From Lolium rigidum (lineage: Eukaryota > Streptophyta > Magnoliopsida > Poales > Poaceae), in assembly GCF_022539505.1 (NCBI RefSeq), contig NC_061512.1, positions 255,766,510-255,830,509 of the forward strand: 64,000 bases of DNA, written 5' to 3'. Numbering within the stretch: the first letter of the stretch is position 1; each line of letters begins with the position of its first letter. Below the pieces are notes generated by a model. That model was given only the letters and a program-made list of their open reading frames with translations. It was not told the DNA's origin and did not search any database. Shown piece by piece: positions 47,985 through 60,314 of this stretch. Position numbers and translations under genes: made by a program.

Positions 47985-48849
47985 CAAGCAAGTAGAGCAG
48001 TGGCTTTGCCTATCTTATTGTGTTGTAGAAATCTTGTTGGCATTCTCGGAAACATTGTTCTTCTTTCACAACGTTGATCATTCTAACCTTGAACCTCAAC
48101 CCCTTATCCTGGTTCCTCATTTGCAACCTCATCGCCGACTCTTGGTTTTCCTCACCCTCGATGTTTTCATAATGAAAGACGAAGGCACAGAGGGTCACAT
48201 CGCATAGAAAAGATCGCCTGAATCTCAAAAACCCCAGCCGACCTCACTAATGGGAAACCCACTTGTAGTGTTCGATTTGCTCAACTGAGATACACACATA
48301 AGAATAGATTGAATGTTTCAAAAGTAAGTTGAGAGTTTGCACTGTTATGATTACTAACACATTGATTAACCTCTTAATTGCACTACGATTATCTCAATAC
48401 TTTTCCAAATAATACAATTTTTTTATATACTTGATATTTCAATCCTATAGCCGCAACTTACTCTCTTAACTGTCCAATAGTATCTTCCCTGTACCAAATG
48501 ATATCCTACGTATATTACTTCCATATTCTTCCATATCGTTTTTGTGGTCCCAATTTTACTCATTAATTTTGCAGAAGTACTATCTTAATTTCACCAAACA
48601 ATATCCCTCTATATCTTGTTGTGGCTCCAGCTATGTAGCCACAAACTATGCTGCTATTAATTAATTGCAAAATACTATCTCTATTTTGCCTATCGATAGA
48701 GAAATGAAGTAGGCACATTTCTAGTATCTGTATTTGACCCATTAATAGAGAAATAAAATAGAAACATTCCTATATAGTTTATACTAGTACTATTTTTTTA
48801 AAATAAAAATATTTGAGCTGTGATTTTCCTTAACAATTCCTTTTCTAGT
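47985..48849. repeat. Tandem duplication, copy B
   Basis: Uninterrupted copy lying directly upstream of the DUF632 gene (ATG at 49230). Any distal promoter elements of that gene are therefore duplicated in diverged form. Confidence 0.78.
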
Positions 48850-49229
48850 TGGCCTAGGTCTTTCATCCCTAAAGACAGTCATCAGTCACTCCTCCCAAGT
48901 CCCAAACCCTCACAAGACCCAAATCTGCAGCCCCACATAAACAAACCATGCAAAGATTCCCTGTCATCATCATCAGAATTTAGGAAGGAAGGGGTCCTCC
49001 CAAACCTTTCTCCCCCACAAACCCACTCCCACAACCAACAAAATTTCACCCCTCTCCACCACCACCACCACCTGACAACAACCACCATCTCTCCCTTCTC
49101 TCCCTCTGCTTTCTACCTCACACTCTCCCACTTTGACTTTGACTCACTCCTCAGTCCTCACTCCTCTCTACTCTACGCTAAACCCTGCTCTAATAAACCT
49201 TGCCTAGCCTGCTAGGGTGCTAGCCTCCG
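48850..49229 (+). promoter_or_regulatory. Promoter/5' UTR region of the DUF632 gene
   Basis: C/T-rich sequence on the plus strand (CCACCACCACCACC, CTCTCCCTTCTCTCCCTC and similar) leads to the ATG. This is a pyrimidine-patch type plant promoter. No convincing TATA box is seen. Confidence 0.4.
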
Positions 49230-52200
49230 ATGGGGAACTGCGCCGCCTCCCGGCTCGCCGCCGGCGGCGGCGGCGTGGGCGGTGGCGGTGCGGGCGGGGA
49301 CCCCGTGGCGGTGTGCCGCGACCGGAAGCGCCTCATAAAGCTGGCGGCGGAGCGGCGGTTCGCGCTGGCGGCGGCGCACGCGGGCTACGCGGCGGCCCTG
49401 CGCTCCGTCGCCGACGCCCTGGACATCTTCGTGGCCCGCCACACCGCGCCGGCGCCCATACTCATCACGCTCCCCACCCCCACCGCCTCGCCTCCCGGCT
49501 CCCCCAAGCACGCTACCCCGGCGCCCGCGCTGCCGCCCTCGTCCGCCGCCGCGCCATCGACCCCGCCGCCGACGGATGCGCCGGCGGCGGACGAGGAGGA
49601 CGACGGCCGCGGGGGCGGGCAGACGCCGGAGATGGGCCGCCCGTACTACTACACGCCCCCGGCCACGCCGCCGCCGCCCCCCGCCGCGGTCGGCGGGTGG
49701 GACTTCTTCAACCCGTTCTACGGGACGGAGGAGGTGGCGGCGGCCATCAGCGACGAGGAGATGCGCGCCGTTAGGGAGCGGGAGGGGATCCCGGACCTCG
49801 AGGAGGCGGAAGAGGAGGACAACGAGGGGGAGAAGCCCGCTGCTGCTGCGGCGTCAGCGGCGGCGGAAAAAAACCCTAAATCCGAGGATTCGCTCAGGGT
49901 GGCCAAGCAGGAAGAGACAAAAGATGTATCCGAGGCGGCGAGGAACAACGGCGCCGGCGGGCTGGAGGTGTCCGTCGTGCTGCCGGGGCGCGAGCTCCTG
50001 GCGGCGCTCAAGGAGGTGGAGGAGCTCTTCGCCCGCGCCGCCGAGGCCGGCAAGGACGTCTCCGGCATGCTCGAGGCCGCCGCCCGTGCCCCCGAGCTCA
50101 AAGGTCCGGCCTTTTTCACATCCCCCCAACTTCTCTTGCCTCGATTTCTCTCTCCCTCCCACTGCAACCTGCCCAATATTTGCCACAAATGTTGTCGAAC
50201 CCCTTTTTGCTGTTCCGGAAAAAATGCAAGATTTGGGCGTAAAGCTGTTCTTCTACATCAGAAGAAAGAAGGCCTTGCGTTACTTAGCAGGGTGGATTTG
50301 GGGAACTTTTTTTTAACACTCAGGGTGGTATGGAATTTACTGTTCTTTGTTTAGGACCTCACTCGCTTGTGGCCCTGGAGATTGGATTAGACGGAGCATA
50401 TCTCTTAAAAAAGTGCCTTTAAATATTCCCCTGATGTAATATCCGCCACACGGTCAATTTCTACTTTGCAGTCATGCCATGGCCCCCTTTTCATGCTACT
50501 ACTTGTGGTTCTTCGTTGCCAAGGTGGTCCTTTTGTGCTACCAATGACTAAAGGCGGCCTGCTTCATGATTGGCGCCATGAATCTGCACTTCCAGTCCTG
50601 CTACAAGGACTGGCTTTTGCTTGATGCTCGCACACTGCGGGCTACAGATTGGGTGTTATTATTGGTTGCTGTGTAGTATCTGGTGTGTGCTTGATTGATG
50701 GAATTAACATTGGTGGTTCTTTCTTGGTGCAGAGAACTCGTCGAAAATAATCCATGCCATCGCGTGGCATCGGTCTCCGTCGTCCGTGTCGTCATCTTAT
50801 AGAAGCGAGCTGGGAGCAAGCTCGAATAGTTTGTCGTGGACAGAGAAGAGCGAGACCAGCAAGACCGATATATTTGAAGACTATGGTGGGATGAAGTCTG
50901 GAAGTCACTCTCAGACTTTAGGGAGACTGTATGCTTGGGAGAAGAAACTTTATGAAGAAGTTAAGGTGGGTTGAATCTGTTTGAGCTTGGATACCTTTTA
51001 TGGTGTAGTCATTTGATCTTTCATGTGATTACATAAGTATAGAGAAGGCTTTATATCATTAAAAGTGAAAGCAAGTTATTCTTTTAGGAAAAGTGGCACC
51101 ACATTGATATGAAATTGCGGCTTATTTTTGTATTGACATGACTTCAGTGAACAAGGCTAAGTTTAAAGACCTCCTGTGGAAATCTTGACATGGTGATATT
51201 ACTGATATTGTGCTATCTATAGATCAAAAGCAATGTAATAATTTCCTGTGCACCATGGTCATATTGCATTTTTTTCCGGAATGGGGCATACCCCAGCCTC
51301 TGCTTATCAAAGCAGTGCATATCACCGCTTTATTTCCTGTGCACCATGGTCACATTGCATAGTTTCTGTGCCCATGAATTGGTGTATATATCTGTCTTTC
51401 ATGCAAGATGTTTTAAGTGCATTTCATATTTTTACATCTATTTTAAATGACTTGGTTTGGTGCAGGCTATTGATCAAATCAGACAAACATACGAGAAGAA
51501 ATGTGTGCAGCTGAGGAACCAAGACGCCAAAGGTTCAGAGCTGCGTTGTGCTGAAAAAACCAGGACAAATGTGAGAGACCTGTACACAAGGATCTGGGTT
51601 TCTCTAAGAGCTGCAGAATCAATATCGGATAGAATACAGAAGTTACGGGATGAGGAGCTGCAACCGCAACTTGTCGAGCTGTTGCATGGGTAAGCTAGTC
51701 TTATTGTTTGTGTGTAGGATCGATGTGTTCTTGTTGATTCAATACTTATGCTTTCTCTGCTCCATGGCAGCTTTACAAGAACTTGGAAAGTGATGGTGGA
51801 TTCGCATGAAACTCAGAGACAGATAATGTTTGAGGTGAATTCCTTCACCTGCCCTGCTTATGGGAAGTTCTGCAACGACGCCCAGCGGCATGCCACTCTC
51901 AAGCTGGAGGTTGAACTCAGGAACTGGAGGTCCTGCTTCGTGAGCTACGTCAGTGCACAGAAATCGTACATTGAAGCTCTCGATGGCTGGCTGTCCAAGT
52001 TCATCCTAACGGACACCATCCGATACTCCCGAGGGATATCCTCCATCGCGCCCAACAGGGCTGGCGCGCCGCCGCTGGTCGTGATCTGCCACGACTGGCA
52101 CACCACACTGTCCAAGTTCCCCTACAAGCGCGTCTCGTTCACCATGCGGAACTTCAACCGGAGCGTGCGGGTGCTGTGGCTGAAGCAGGGGGAGGAGCAG

Positions 52201-52671
52201 CAGCAGAAGAGGAAGGTGGACGGGCTGGCCAAGGAGCTGGACAAGAAGGCCACAGCCTACAAGCGGGCGGAGAACAAGGTGATCGAGACGAAGCTCCTCC
52301 TAGAGCACCGGCCGGGGGAGCAGGAGGCGAGGCAGCGTGTGGAGCAGCTGTCGGAGCGCAAGGAGGCGTTGAACGTACTGCGGCGGCGGGTGGAGGCGGA
52401 GAAGGCGCGGCACCACCACTGCATGCGCGACACCCACGACGTGACCCTCAACGGCTTCAAGATCGGCCTCGCCAGCATTTTCGAGTCGCTCGCTGATTTT
52501 TCTCGGGACTCTGTGAAGCTCTACGAGGACCTCCTGGCACATGCCGGCGCCCCCAAGGAGCGCCTGGAAAAGGCCTCTTCAGCCTCCGAGCAGCAGCAGC
52601 AGGCCTGTGCCGACAACGAAGTGCAACCGCAGAGCTCCTACCCGCACCAGGCCACCGTCGAAGCGAGATGA
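49230..52671 (+). CDS. DUF630/DUF632 protein (NRG2/bZIP-like family)
   Basis: Four exons with GT/AG borders and compatible phases: 49230-50103, 50733-50965, 51466-51689 and 51771-52671 (743 codons). The N-terminus MGNCAAS is a myristoylation-type start, typical of the family. DUF630 covers about residues 1-60 (RDRKRLIKLAAERRFALAAAHAGY). A Pro/Ala- and acid-rich linker contains GWDFFNPFYGTEE. DUF632 starts in exon 2 (LGRLYAWEKKLYEEVK) and spans most of exons 3-4 (RTWKVMVDSHETQRQIM, LVVICHDWHTTLSKFPYKRV). A charged coiled coil (EEQQQKRKVDGLAKELDKKA) follows. Related plant proteins act in nitrate signalling or leaf development, but the function of this member is inferred only. Exon 1 is extremely GC-rich, as often seen in grasses. 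No defect is visible. Confidence 0.92.
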
Positions 52672-52949
52672 CTCTTGAGTCCGCAAACAGTATTTATGGT
52701 CTGTTTTAATTAGGACATTGTTGTGCTGTTGCATTGCCCCAGTTTTTTGGACCCCTAGACTGTTTAATCTGATGTTAATTAGCCTTGTAGAGTAGCAGCA
52801 TGGATGCTGGGTGCGTGGGGGCAGAGGGTCGCCATTGTTGTGGGCGTGCATTGCATCTGCTGCTTGTAATTATTCTTTTAGCCTGATATCAAGTGAGGAT
52901 TCGCTCTGCTGTTTCTGTTGCTGTCATGATGATGATTCCTGCTCCACAA

Positions 52950-53460
52950 TACCGAAACTGTTGCTGCATATACAGTGATGCTTTCTCTACTCCACAGTAG
53001 AAGCAGTATTCGCTGCTATTGCATTTACACACAGTAGCAGCGCAGCAGCAGCTGGTAAACGGCACGGGGAATCAGTCAGGGCTTCCCTGGCCCTGAATGA
53101 ATAGGACCATTGCCAATGCTGATCCTGTTGGAGGTATCTGTGATGTTTTTTGAGTAATCGTCAAATGACAATCCTGCAATGTGAATGGCAAATGATTCAT
53201 GAAAATCCGTTCAAACAAACTCAACTGCTTTGCTTGTCTGGCTCAAACTAGACTAGTGCTGACATTGCTTGTCAGGGTGATCAGTGATCACTACAAATGA
53301 AGGAGGAGTCTTCATGTTCTGCAGCACAGCAGTAGCATATATGCATTTTTCTTCTATTCTTTCTGGGCAGTTGCTTGTACCAACATATAATGCAAATTTT
53401 CCTGCCAGTCTCTGTTGACACTAGATGTCTAGATTAATCCATTATTAAGACAAGAGGAGA
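52950..53460. repeat. Diverged repeat, copy 1 (downstream of DUF632 gene)
   Basis: Shares ACTGTTGCTGCATATACA, CTGGTAAACGGCACG, CAGTCAGGGCTT, CCCTGGCC, TGATCCT.TTGGA and CCGTTCAAA with copy 2 just downstream. Shares CCCTGAATGA-like and TGTTGACACTAGAT landmarks with copy 3 near 59520-59830. Confidence 0.6.
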
Positions 53461-53900
53461 CCCTTGAAATACTGAAACTGTTGCTGCATATACATACTAC
53501 AGTAGTAGCAGCACTACTCGACGCCGGCCAGGCCATAGTATCACTCCTGAGCAGCAGCAACTGGTAAACGGCACGAGGAGAGGAGTCAGGGCTTTCCCTG
53601 GCCATGAATAGCATTATATAGCCAATGTTGATCCTATTGGAATTATCTGTGATAGTGATACTGTACTATTATGTGTTGTTTCTTCGAATGGTCAGGTGAC
53701 AATGTGGAAATGTAACTGACAAACATTCATCCGTTCAAATAAAATATTTGGTTGTGGTAACAGAAACTTGTAATCTAAATGGTAGCTGGCAAACATTTCT
53801 TTTACCGCAAATGTGATGGCAGGAGGAGAGAAGGCTTAAACTAGATAACTGCTTGCTGGTTTGGGACAAAAGTATACTAGTGTTGACACTGCCCGCGAAT
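53461..53900. repeat. Diverged repeat, copy 2
   Basis: Second, adjacent copy of the same unit in the same orientation, with substitutions and indels. Non-coding. A Stowaway-like end (ACCTCCATTTTGAAATATAA) lies just beyond, near 53905. Confidence 0.6.
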
Positions 53901-54029
53901 TATTACCTCCATTTTGAAATATAAGCCTTTTTAGAAAGCTAAAGATACACCACAATTTAACCATGTGCTATCCATTCATGTCACTACAGAAAAAAATACA
54001 CAACAAAATAGTTACAAACAGAGGCTGCA

Positions 54030-54515
54030 GTAGATTATGAAGACACTTCATGTCTCGGCTGCATGGTGCAACGGGGCCTCCGTGACGGATGCAATTTGAT
54101 GGACTCGTGTAGGGTGGAAGCGTTATTGGGCACCATGGAGGCGTCGACGAAGGCCTGACAAGGGCTATACGGATCTCTACCCTAAAGATGGACCAGTGGT
54201 TGATGGTGGTGACGGCTTCTGAAGCAAGGGCAATAGGGGCTCGCCAATGGTCTGCTATTCCGGATGTGTGCTCCTATTTTCGCCATAGGGCAATTCAGTG
54301 ATGCCCCGGTGATTAGCTGGTGGGTCGTTCTTTGTGTTTTAGGGCATGAGACCCTGACGATATGTTACTTAACCCATTGTCGGCTTTCTAGATGTTGTGT
54401 GGTGGCTTTGAGTTTTTTTATGTATGCTCTTAGCAAATCTTTATTGAATAAAATCTAAATAAAAGCCGTGTCATTGATTGATGCAGAGGCTAGGCTTCCC
54501 TATTTCCTAAAAAAA
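54030..54515 (+). mobile_element. Truncated non-LTR element
   Basis: GC-rich start, then GAATAAAATCTAAATAAAAGCC and GATGCAGAGGCTAGG, ending in a short A-run near 54510. This 3' structure is typical of grass L1-type tails. No open reading frame or target duplication identified. Confidence 0.45.
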
Positions 54516-55088
54516 TCTTATTTTCTTCCAATCCGCTACATCTCCACCGGCTTGCTATGTACCCATGTGTGATTCATCACTACCTACGTTGAGCTTCATC
54601 CGAATAGTAGTATTTCTTCTTTCAACAGTTCGAATGTACTTAACGAATTCAACTTGGCATTTGATTTCTATATCTGTCTTAAAGATAAAAATTATTGACC
54701 ATACGTGACCAACTGCATGTTAGAATTTCTGTTCTTGAAGAGATTACTTATCTTGATCTATTTTTTAGAGATAATCAATAGATGGAAGTGGTAATCATGA
54801 AGGAAAATTAGGAGATACCAAAATTTCAGATAGCAGAACATATATGAGCCAGTTATCATCATTTTCAAGCCTCCTTCCAAAATATAATCATGAGCTTGAT
54901 GAATGACCCGAATGATCACTAGTGAATAATTCTATAGTGTACAATTAGCGACCCACATAATCTATGGTGGCCAACAGAAATGGCATTAGTTATTTGGTTT
55001 GCATATGCTTGGACAGAGAGGCAGCCTAAGTTTATTCCGAACTAAAGAAGCTTAGAACAGTACATTTCCAAGAATATAACACGTAAAT

Positions 55089-58000
55089 TTAGAAAATAAG
55101 ATCACGATAAACTTTCTGCATAGTTGGCCTTTCTTTAGGTGAAGGAAGCAGGCACTCAAATGCCATAGAGATGCACCGCTTCACGTCATTTGCTTCACCA
55201 CCTTCGGGTTGTGGAAGTTGTTTATCCAAAATTTCTTCTAGGAGAAATTGGTCACCCAACGAATAAATAAAATTTTGCACATCTCCTGGATGTTTTCCCA
55301 TTAACACCTCAAGCACCACAACACCAAAGCTATATACATCACATTTCTCCGTAACTACAGATGTGTACGCAAATTCTGGATGCACCATAGGAAAATAAGA
55401 ATTAGAAACATGCATCAGTGCAGCTCATTCCTATTTAAAACATTTTATTAGAGAATATAGTATTGTACTGAAAAAACTTACCAGGTGCTATATAGCCATA
55501 CGTCCCCGCTAGTGCACTCCAATTCGATGAATCCGGTTTTAACATTCTTGCAATACCAAAATCCGAGACAAATGCTTTGTAATCAGCATCTAGTAAGATA
55601 TTTCTGCTTGTGATGTCTCGATGAATTATCGGTGGGTGAATATCATGATGGAGGTAAGCGATAGCTTGAGCTACATCTTTTATGAGAGTTGTCCTTCTTT
55701 GCCAGTGGAACTGGATTGCCAGTTCTTCATTGCTTAAGATAGAAGCTAGATTTCCTCTCTCTATAAACTGGCATACAAGGAACCGGTACCGTGGATGAGA
55801 ACAATATCCATACAGCTTGACGATGCTGCGTTGTCGAATTTTTGTTAACATTTCAATCTCATGCTGGAATATTTCTTCATCATGCACCTGTTCATTTCCT
55901 GCATGGAGTTTCTTTACCGCAACCACTTGTTCATCTTGAAGTTCTGCTTTATAAACACTACCGTATGACCCCTCTCCAATGCAATGCTTGTCATCAAAAT
56001 CTTCAGTTCCATTGATAATATCCTCAAATGCCATTCTACCATCAAAGCTCCATACAGAAAATACATCCCTTTTTCTCACTTCATCAGTATTTTGAGATAC
56101 TTTCTTGCGGCAAATGAAAAAAGCAATTACAGCTGATACTATTGAAATAGTAGCGGCAAACATGGGAACGCCGATTGATAGTATTATTTTTTGACGCTTT
56201 ATGTTATGAGTCGCAGGTGGGAGGTCACAAGGAGGCAGACCAAAAAGATCTCCACAAAGGCCTTTGTTGTGGAGAAACCATTCGACTGATGCATTGTGGA
56301 TCCCTTTTGGGACGGAGCCTTCTAGGAAGTTGTCTGATACATCAAATACAGATAGGCTTTTCATGCTTGCAATCGAGATAGGGATTGCACCACTAAATTG
56401 ATTGTGTGAGAAATTCACAAACATCAACAACTCTAGCTTGCTAAGTTCCAATGGTATTGGTCCAGTGAGATTGTTCATACTAAGATCAAGCATTCTTTGT
56501 AGGGAAGCTAAATGACCCAAATTACGAGGAAGACTTCCACTAAGACTGTTGTTATTCATCCGTAGTAATTGTAGTTTCAAACAATTTCCGATGTCTTCTG
56601 GTATTTTACCACTCAACAGGTTGCTTGACAAACTAAGAAGCTCAAGATTGCCAAGTTGGCCTATCTGTTTAGGGATTTGGCCAGATAGTTGATTGTTTCT
56701 TAAGTCCATCCAGTATAGGCTGATTAACTTTCCAATTTCCCGTGGTATCTCACCGGTCAACTTATTGTTATCCAGATTAAGCTTTGCAAGATATTTTAGC
56801 TCCCAAATCTCAGAAGGTATATTGCCTTCTATCATGTTGTTGGAAAAATCAATCCATGTCAAGTTTTGACATGCGCCCCAGTTAGGTGAGAGCCGACCTA
56901 TGAACCTGTTTGAATACAAACTAATTTTTGTGAGATGTGGATACACCCCAAAGGCTTCAGTTATGTCTCCCTCAATCTGATTACCGCTAATTGCGAGGGA
57001 TATTAGTGAGCTGCAATCCCTCAAGCCTTTTGGGACATGACCATCCAGATTGTTGTAATGAAGTATTAAACTTTGTAGCTTTTTACTTTGGCACAACTCT
57101 GGCAAGTGTCCTATTAGCTGGTTATTAGACAGTTGAATGCTGACCAAATTGGTAAGGTTGGAGAGCGATGAAGGCAAAGAGCCAGAGATTTGATTGGAGA
57201 ATAGTCGCATTTCTATCATATTAACCAAATTTCCAAAACTCTGAGGGATTATGCCAGACAGCTGATTTTTATAGGCTGCAAGATATTCCAAATTTTCCAA
57301 GTTTCCAAAGTCAGACGGCAGTTCCCCAGAGAGATTATTACTTCCTATGTGTATATCCCTGAGTGAAGACATGTTCCCAATACTTGTCGGCACTGATCCA
57401 ACTATGAAATTCATCGAAATGTCGAGGATTTCCAGATTCACAAGATTTCCAAACCCATGAGGAATTGATCCAGTTATGAGGTTACTCCAAAGAAAAAAAT
57501 GGGACACTGAAGTAAGATTTCCAGCAATACTTGAAGGAATAGGACCCGTCAAATGATTATGTGAAAAGTCCAACTTAGTCAAGCTCGAGAGCATCCCAAG
57601 CTCTACCGGGATCGGACCAGTGAGCTGATTCCGATATAGGACCATTATTTTCATCATTGTGAGGTTTCCAAGGGATGGCGGAATTGTGCCAGTCAGGTTG
57701 TTTACCGACAAGGATATTACTTGCAGGGTGTGGATATGTCCTAGCACTTTAGGTATAGGTCCCGACAGAAAATTAGCAGAAAGGTCTAGAAAGTTGAGGT
57801 TTGTCAGGTTACCAATGGCGGAAGGTATTTCGCCAGAAAGAATATTCAAGGACAAATCCAGCTCCTTCATGTTCTGAAGGTGTCCGAGTTGCCATGGAAT
57901 GGTACCTGAGAGCCTATTCCCATCCAGATAAAGAATGGCAAGTCTTGAGAGATTTCCCAAGGCAAGAGGGATTTGGCCAGTGATATTATTGTTTGAGAGG

Positions 58001-58500
58001 TCCATGTATGTGAGCCTCCCAAGGTTGCAAAATGATACAGGTATGTGCCCACTGAGCTGATCACCGGAGAAGTTGAGGCTGGAAAGCATGGAAAGAGAGC
58101 CGATGCTAGGAGGGATGGTGCCAGAGAGACCATAGTTATCGCTGAGGTCGAGATTGACGAGGTATGGGAGTGATTGAAATCTGAGGGTGTGAAGTTGTCC
58201 TGCGATGCCGGCACCGCCGAGGATAAGCTCTCTTATGACCTTCACCGTGGTTCCTCCGCTTGACCGAGTGTCTCCGCAGGTGATGCCGGTCCAGTTGCAC
58301 GGATACATGCCGTCGTCTCTCCAGGTTCCCAGCTGGTGCTTGGAGGAGAAGCTGAGTGATGATTTCCAGTAGAGGAGCGCCGCGGCTTGATCTCTCAGCG
58401 AAGCGCCTCGGCTGTCAGCGTGCCTGGAAATGAGGAGTAGAAGCAGGACAAACGAGAGAACCAAGCGATGTAGCTGCGGGGGCGCCGTGGAATGCGCCAT
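55089..58500 (-). CDS. LRR receptor-like kinase (MIK2-like)
   Basis: Two exons, 58500-55482 and 55375-55089, with a 106-bp GT/AG intron inside the kinase domain at the activation segment (GYIAP/EFAY). 1101 codons. Start at 58500 gives a signal peptide ([20 protein letters not shown]). Next come an LRRNT region with the Cys pair ([10 protein letters not shown]), about 24 plant-type LRRs (L..L.LS.N.L.G.IP; residues about 95-735) and a transmembrane segment near 770-795. The kinase has [24 protein letters not shown] and DFGIARML, so all catalytic residues are present. The family acts at the plasma membrane in peptide or wall-signal perception; the ligand is unknown. No lesion is visible, so this is likely a functional gene. 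Subfamily name is from recognition, not phylogeny. Confidence 0.93.
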
Positions 58501-59499
58501 GATCTTAATGCGTGCTCCGGCTGTATGATATGATGACTGCATACGCCAAGTGATCTCACGTAAATTAACTGATCGAAGCACTCCCCAGAAGTCTGGCAGC
58601 AAGACGCACACACGCGAGAATGCATAGATGAAGGAGATGGAGAGAATGGCGCACCTCCGGTGTCCTGAGCAGAACGCAGCGGCCGCGCTTGTGCCGGGTG
58701 GTGGTGTGTGAGCTCGAGGTGTGAAATTGCCAGTTGAACTCCAGGGGTTTAAAAACACATGTACACACGGTGTGAGTCACACCCACACACTTGCATCTCC
58801 AAAAAAAGAACAAAATTCTGCAGTGAAAACTTTGACTCAGTTCTAAAGGCCGGCTATATTATTTTCTCGCCGAACTCGGACAGAGATGTCTTCTAAGTCG
58901 ACAGGTTTAAGTTGAAGGACCAGAGCCGTATAGTAGTGTTTTTCTAGTCTAAGATGCTCCATTCCTAGCTAGTCTAAGATTCTCCATTCCTAATTGTGTC
59001 TGGTTCTCTATGATGACCGTGGATGCTTCCAGCCGTTCAAAACAAAACAAACATATCATGCTCGTCGTGTGTTCGGAGATGGGATTTATCTATTATTTAT
59101 TGCATTAGAAGTTCAATTGGCTAATAATTTCTTTGAGTATATAAATTGAATATTTTTTTGGCACTAACAAACTAATAAGTGCCGGAAAGCAGTATTTCTC
59201 TTCTGATTGTGTGCTTTACATGATTTTCTGGATTAATTTTTGGAACTAACCATCTAGTGAAATTCTTCTAAACTACCATTTTTTTAGAAATTTTGAACCC
59301 TATTTTTATTTATGATATCTTTGCTGGAATTTTGCCTAGGGCCTCTGCAAACTTTGCTGCCATTCATTCATATTGGACTAGCATTTCAGATCGCAAGGAA
59401 ATAAAAATCAAGAGACTCGTCCAAAATCTGGACGTCAGTCTTGACAGTACAAAACTGTTTGCTGAGCACACCTCAAAATTATCAGCTTTAGCATCAGGA
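58501..59499. other. Upstream region of the receptor kinase, no other gene
   Basis: An open frame extends upstream of the chosen start to 58758 but lacks a better initiation context and would bury the signal peptide. The rest is AT-rich with a short tandem word (GATTCTCCATTCCTA / GATGCTCCATTCCTA) near 58950-58995. No second gene. Confidence 0.4.
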
Positions 59500-59830
59500 A
59501 ACATAATGGCACACACTGTTGACACTTCCCTGACCCTGAATAGTAGCCCTGCCAACGCTGATTTTTTTGGAAGTATCTATGATATATTATGCAGAGCGTT
59601 TGGACAGTAAGATCATAATCCCGAGAAATGTAAATGAGATACATTCACCTGCTCAAACGAACTTGATTGTGGGCTGTGGCAAACAGAAGAGACTGGTTCC
59701 TGGTAACATTTCAGATGGCAAGGAAAAAAGAAAGAGATTCATCCTACATCTGGATGGCGCCATAGACTCAGTTGACACTAGATCGATTCATTAAGGCAAG
59801 AGAAAACCATTGAAATAGGAAAGAACGGTT
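59500..59830. repeat. Diverged repeat, copy 3 (upstream of the receptor kinase)
   Basis: Contains CACTTCCCTGACCCTGAATA, GCCAACGCTGAT, GGAAGTATCTATGAT, GTTGACACTAGATCGATTCA and AACCATTGAAATA in the same order as copy 1 (53070-53475). Non-coding. Confidence 0.55.
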
Positions 59831-60282
59831 CATTTGTTGCTTACCTTCATCAGTCTTAATAGGTGAGCAAATGAATGCACACCTCCAAATTTTGAGCTTC
59901 AGTACCGTCAAACACAAGGGCATACACAGTACAGTGACAACACTCAATACTACACCGTAAACAAACAGACACAACACTTGGGAAATTTATTCCCGCATAC
60001 ATGGTAACAAAGAACTCCGCCTATGCATTTTAGGAATAGCCAGTCCCAAGCCCGGGTAAAGGAGGAGGGTTGTGTTAGGCTTGGCGAGCCAACGTAAAAA
60101 CCAGCCTTTCCTATGGTTATGAAACCCATACATGGTAACAAAGATATCGAAACTGAGTTCGATTCCTTTTCCCAGGAAGAAGGTACATACATGAGCAAAG
60201 CAGAATATACACATTCCTACTGCCCTACCTTACATAATGTTGACATGTTCGGAGTGGTAAAAACAGGGCATGATACATAGAT

Positions 60283-60288
60283 TTATTA
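60283..60288 (-). terminator. Poly(A) signal of the RING gene
   Basis: AATAAA on the minus strand, about 27 bp beyond the stop codon of the RING gene. A normal near-upstream signal position is possible. Confidence 0.45.
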
Positions 60289-60314
60289 AACAAAATGGCA
60301 GGCACCACATATAC

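Noticed and set aside
49212..50188. Minus-strand and alternate-frame open stretches over DUF632 exon 1
   Set aside because: Shadows of a very GC-rich exon. The plus frame has the family motifs and correct splice phases.
58501..58758. N-terminal extension of the receptor kinase
   Set aside because: Would place about 86 extra residues before a good signal peptide. Start at 58500 fits the family.
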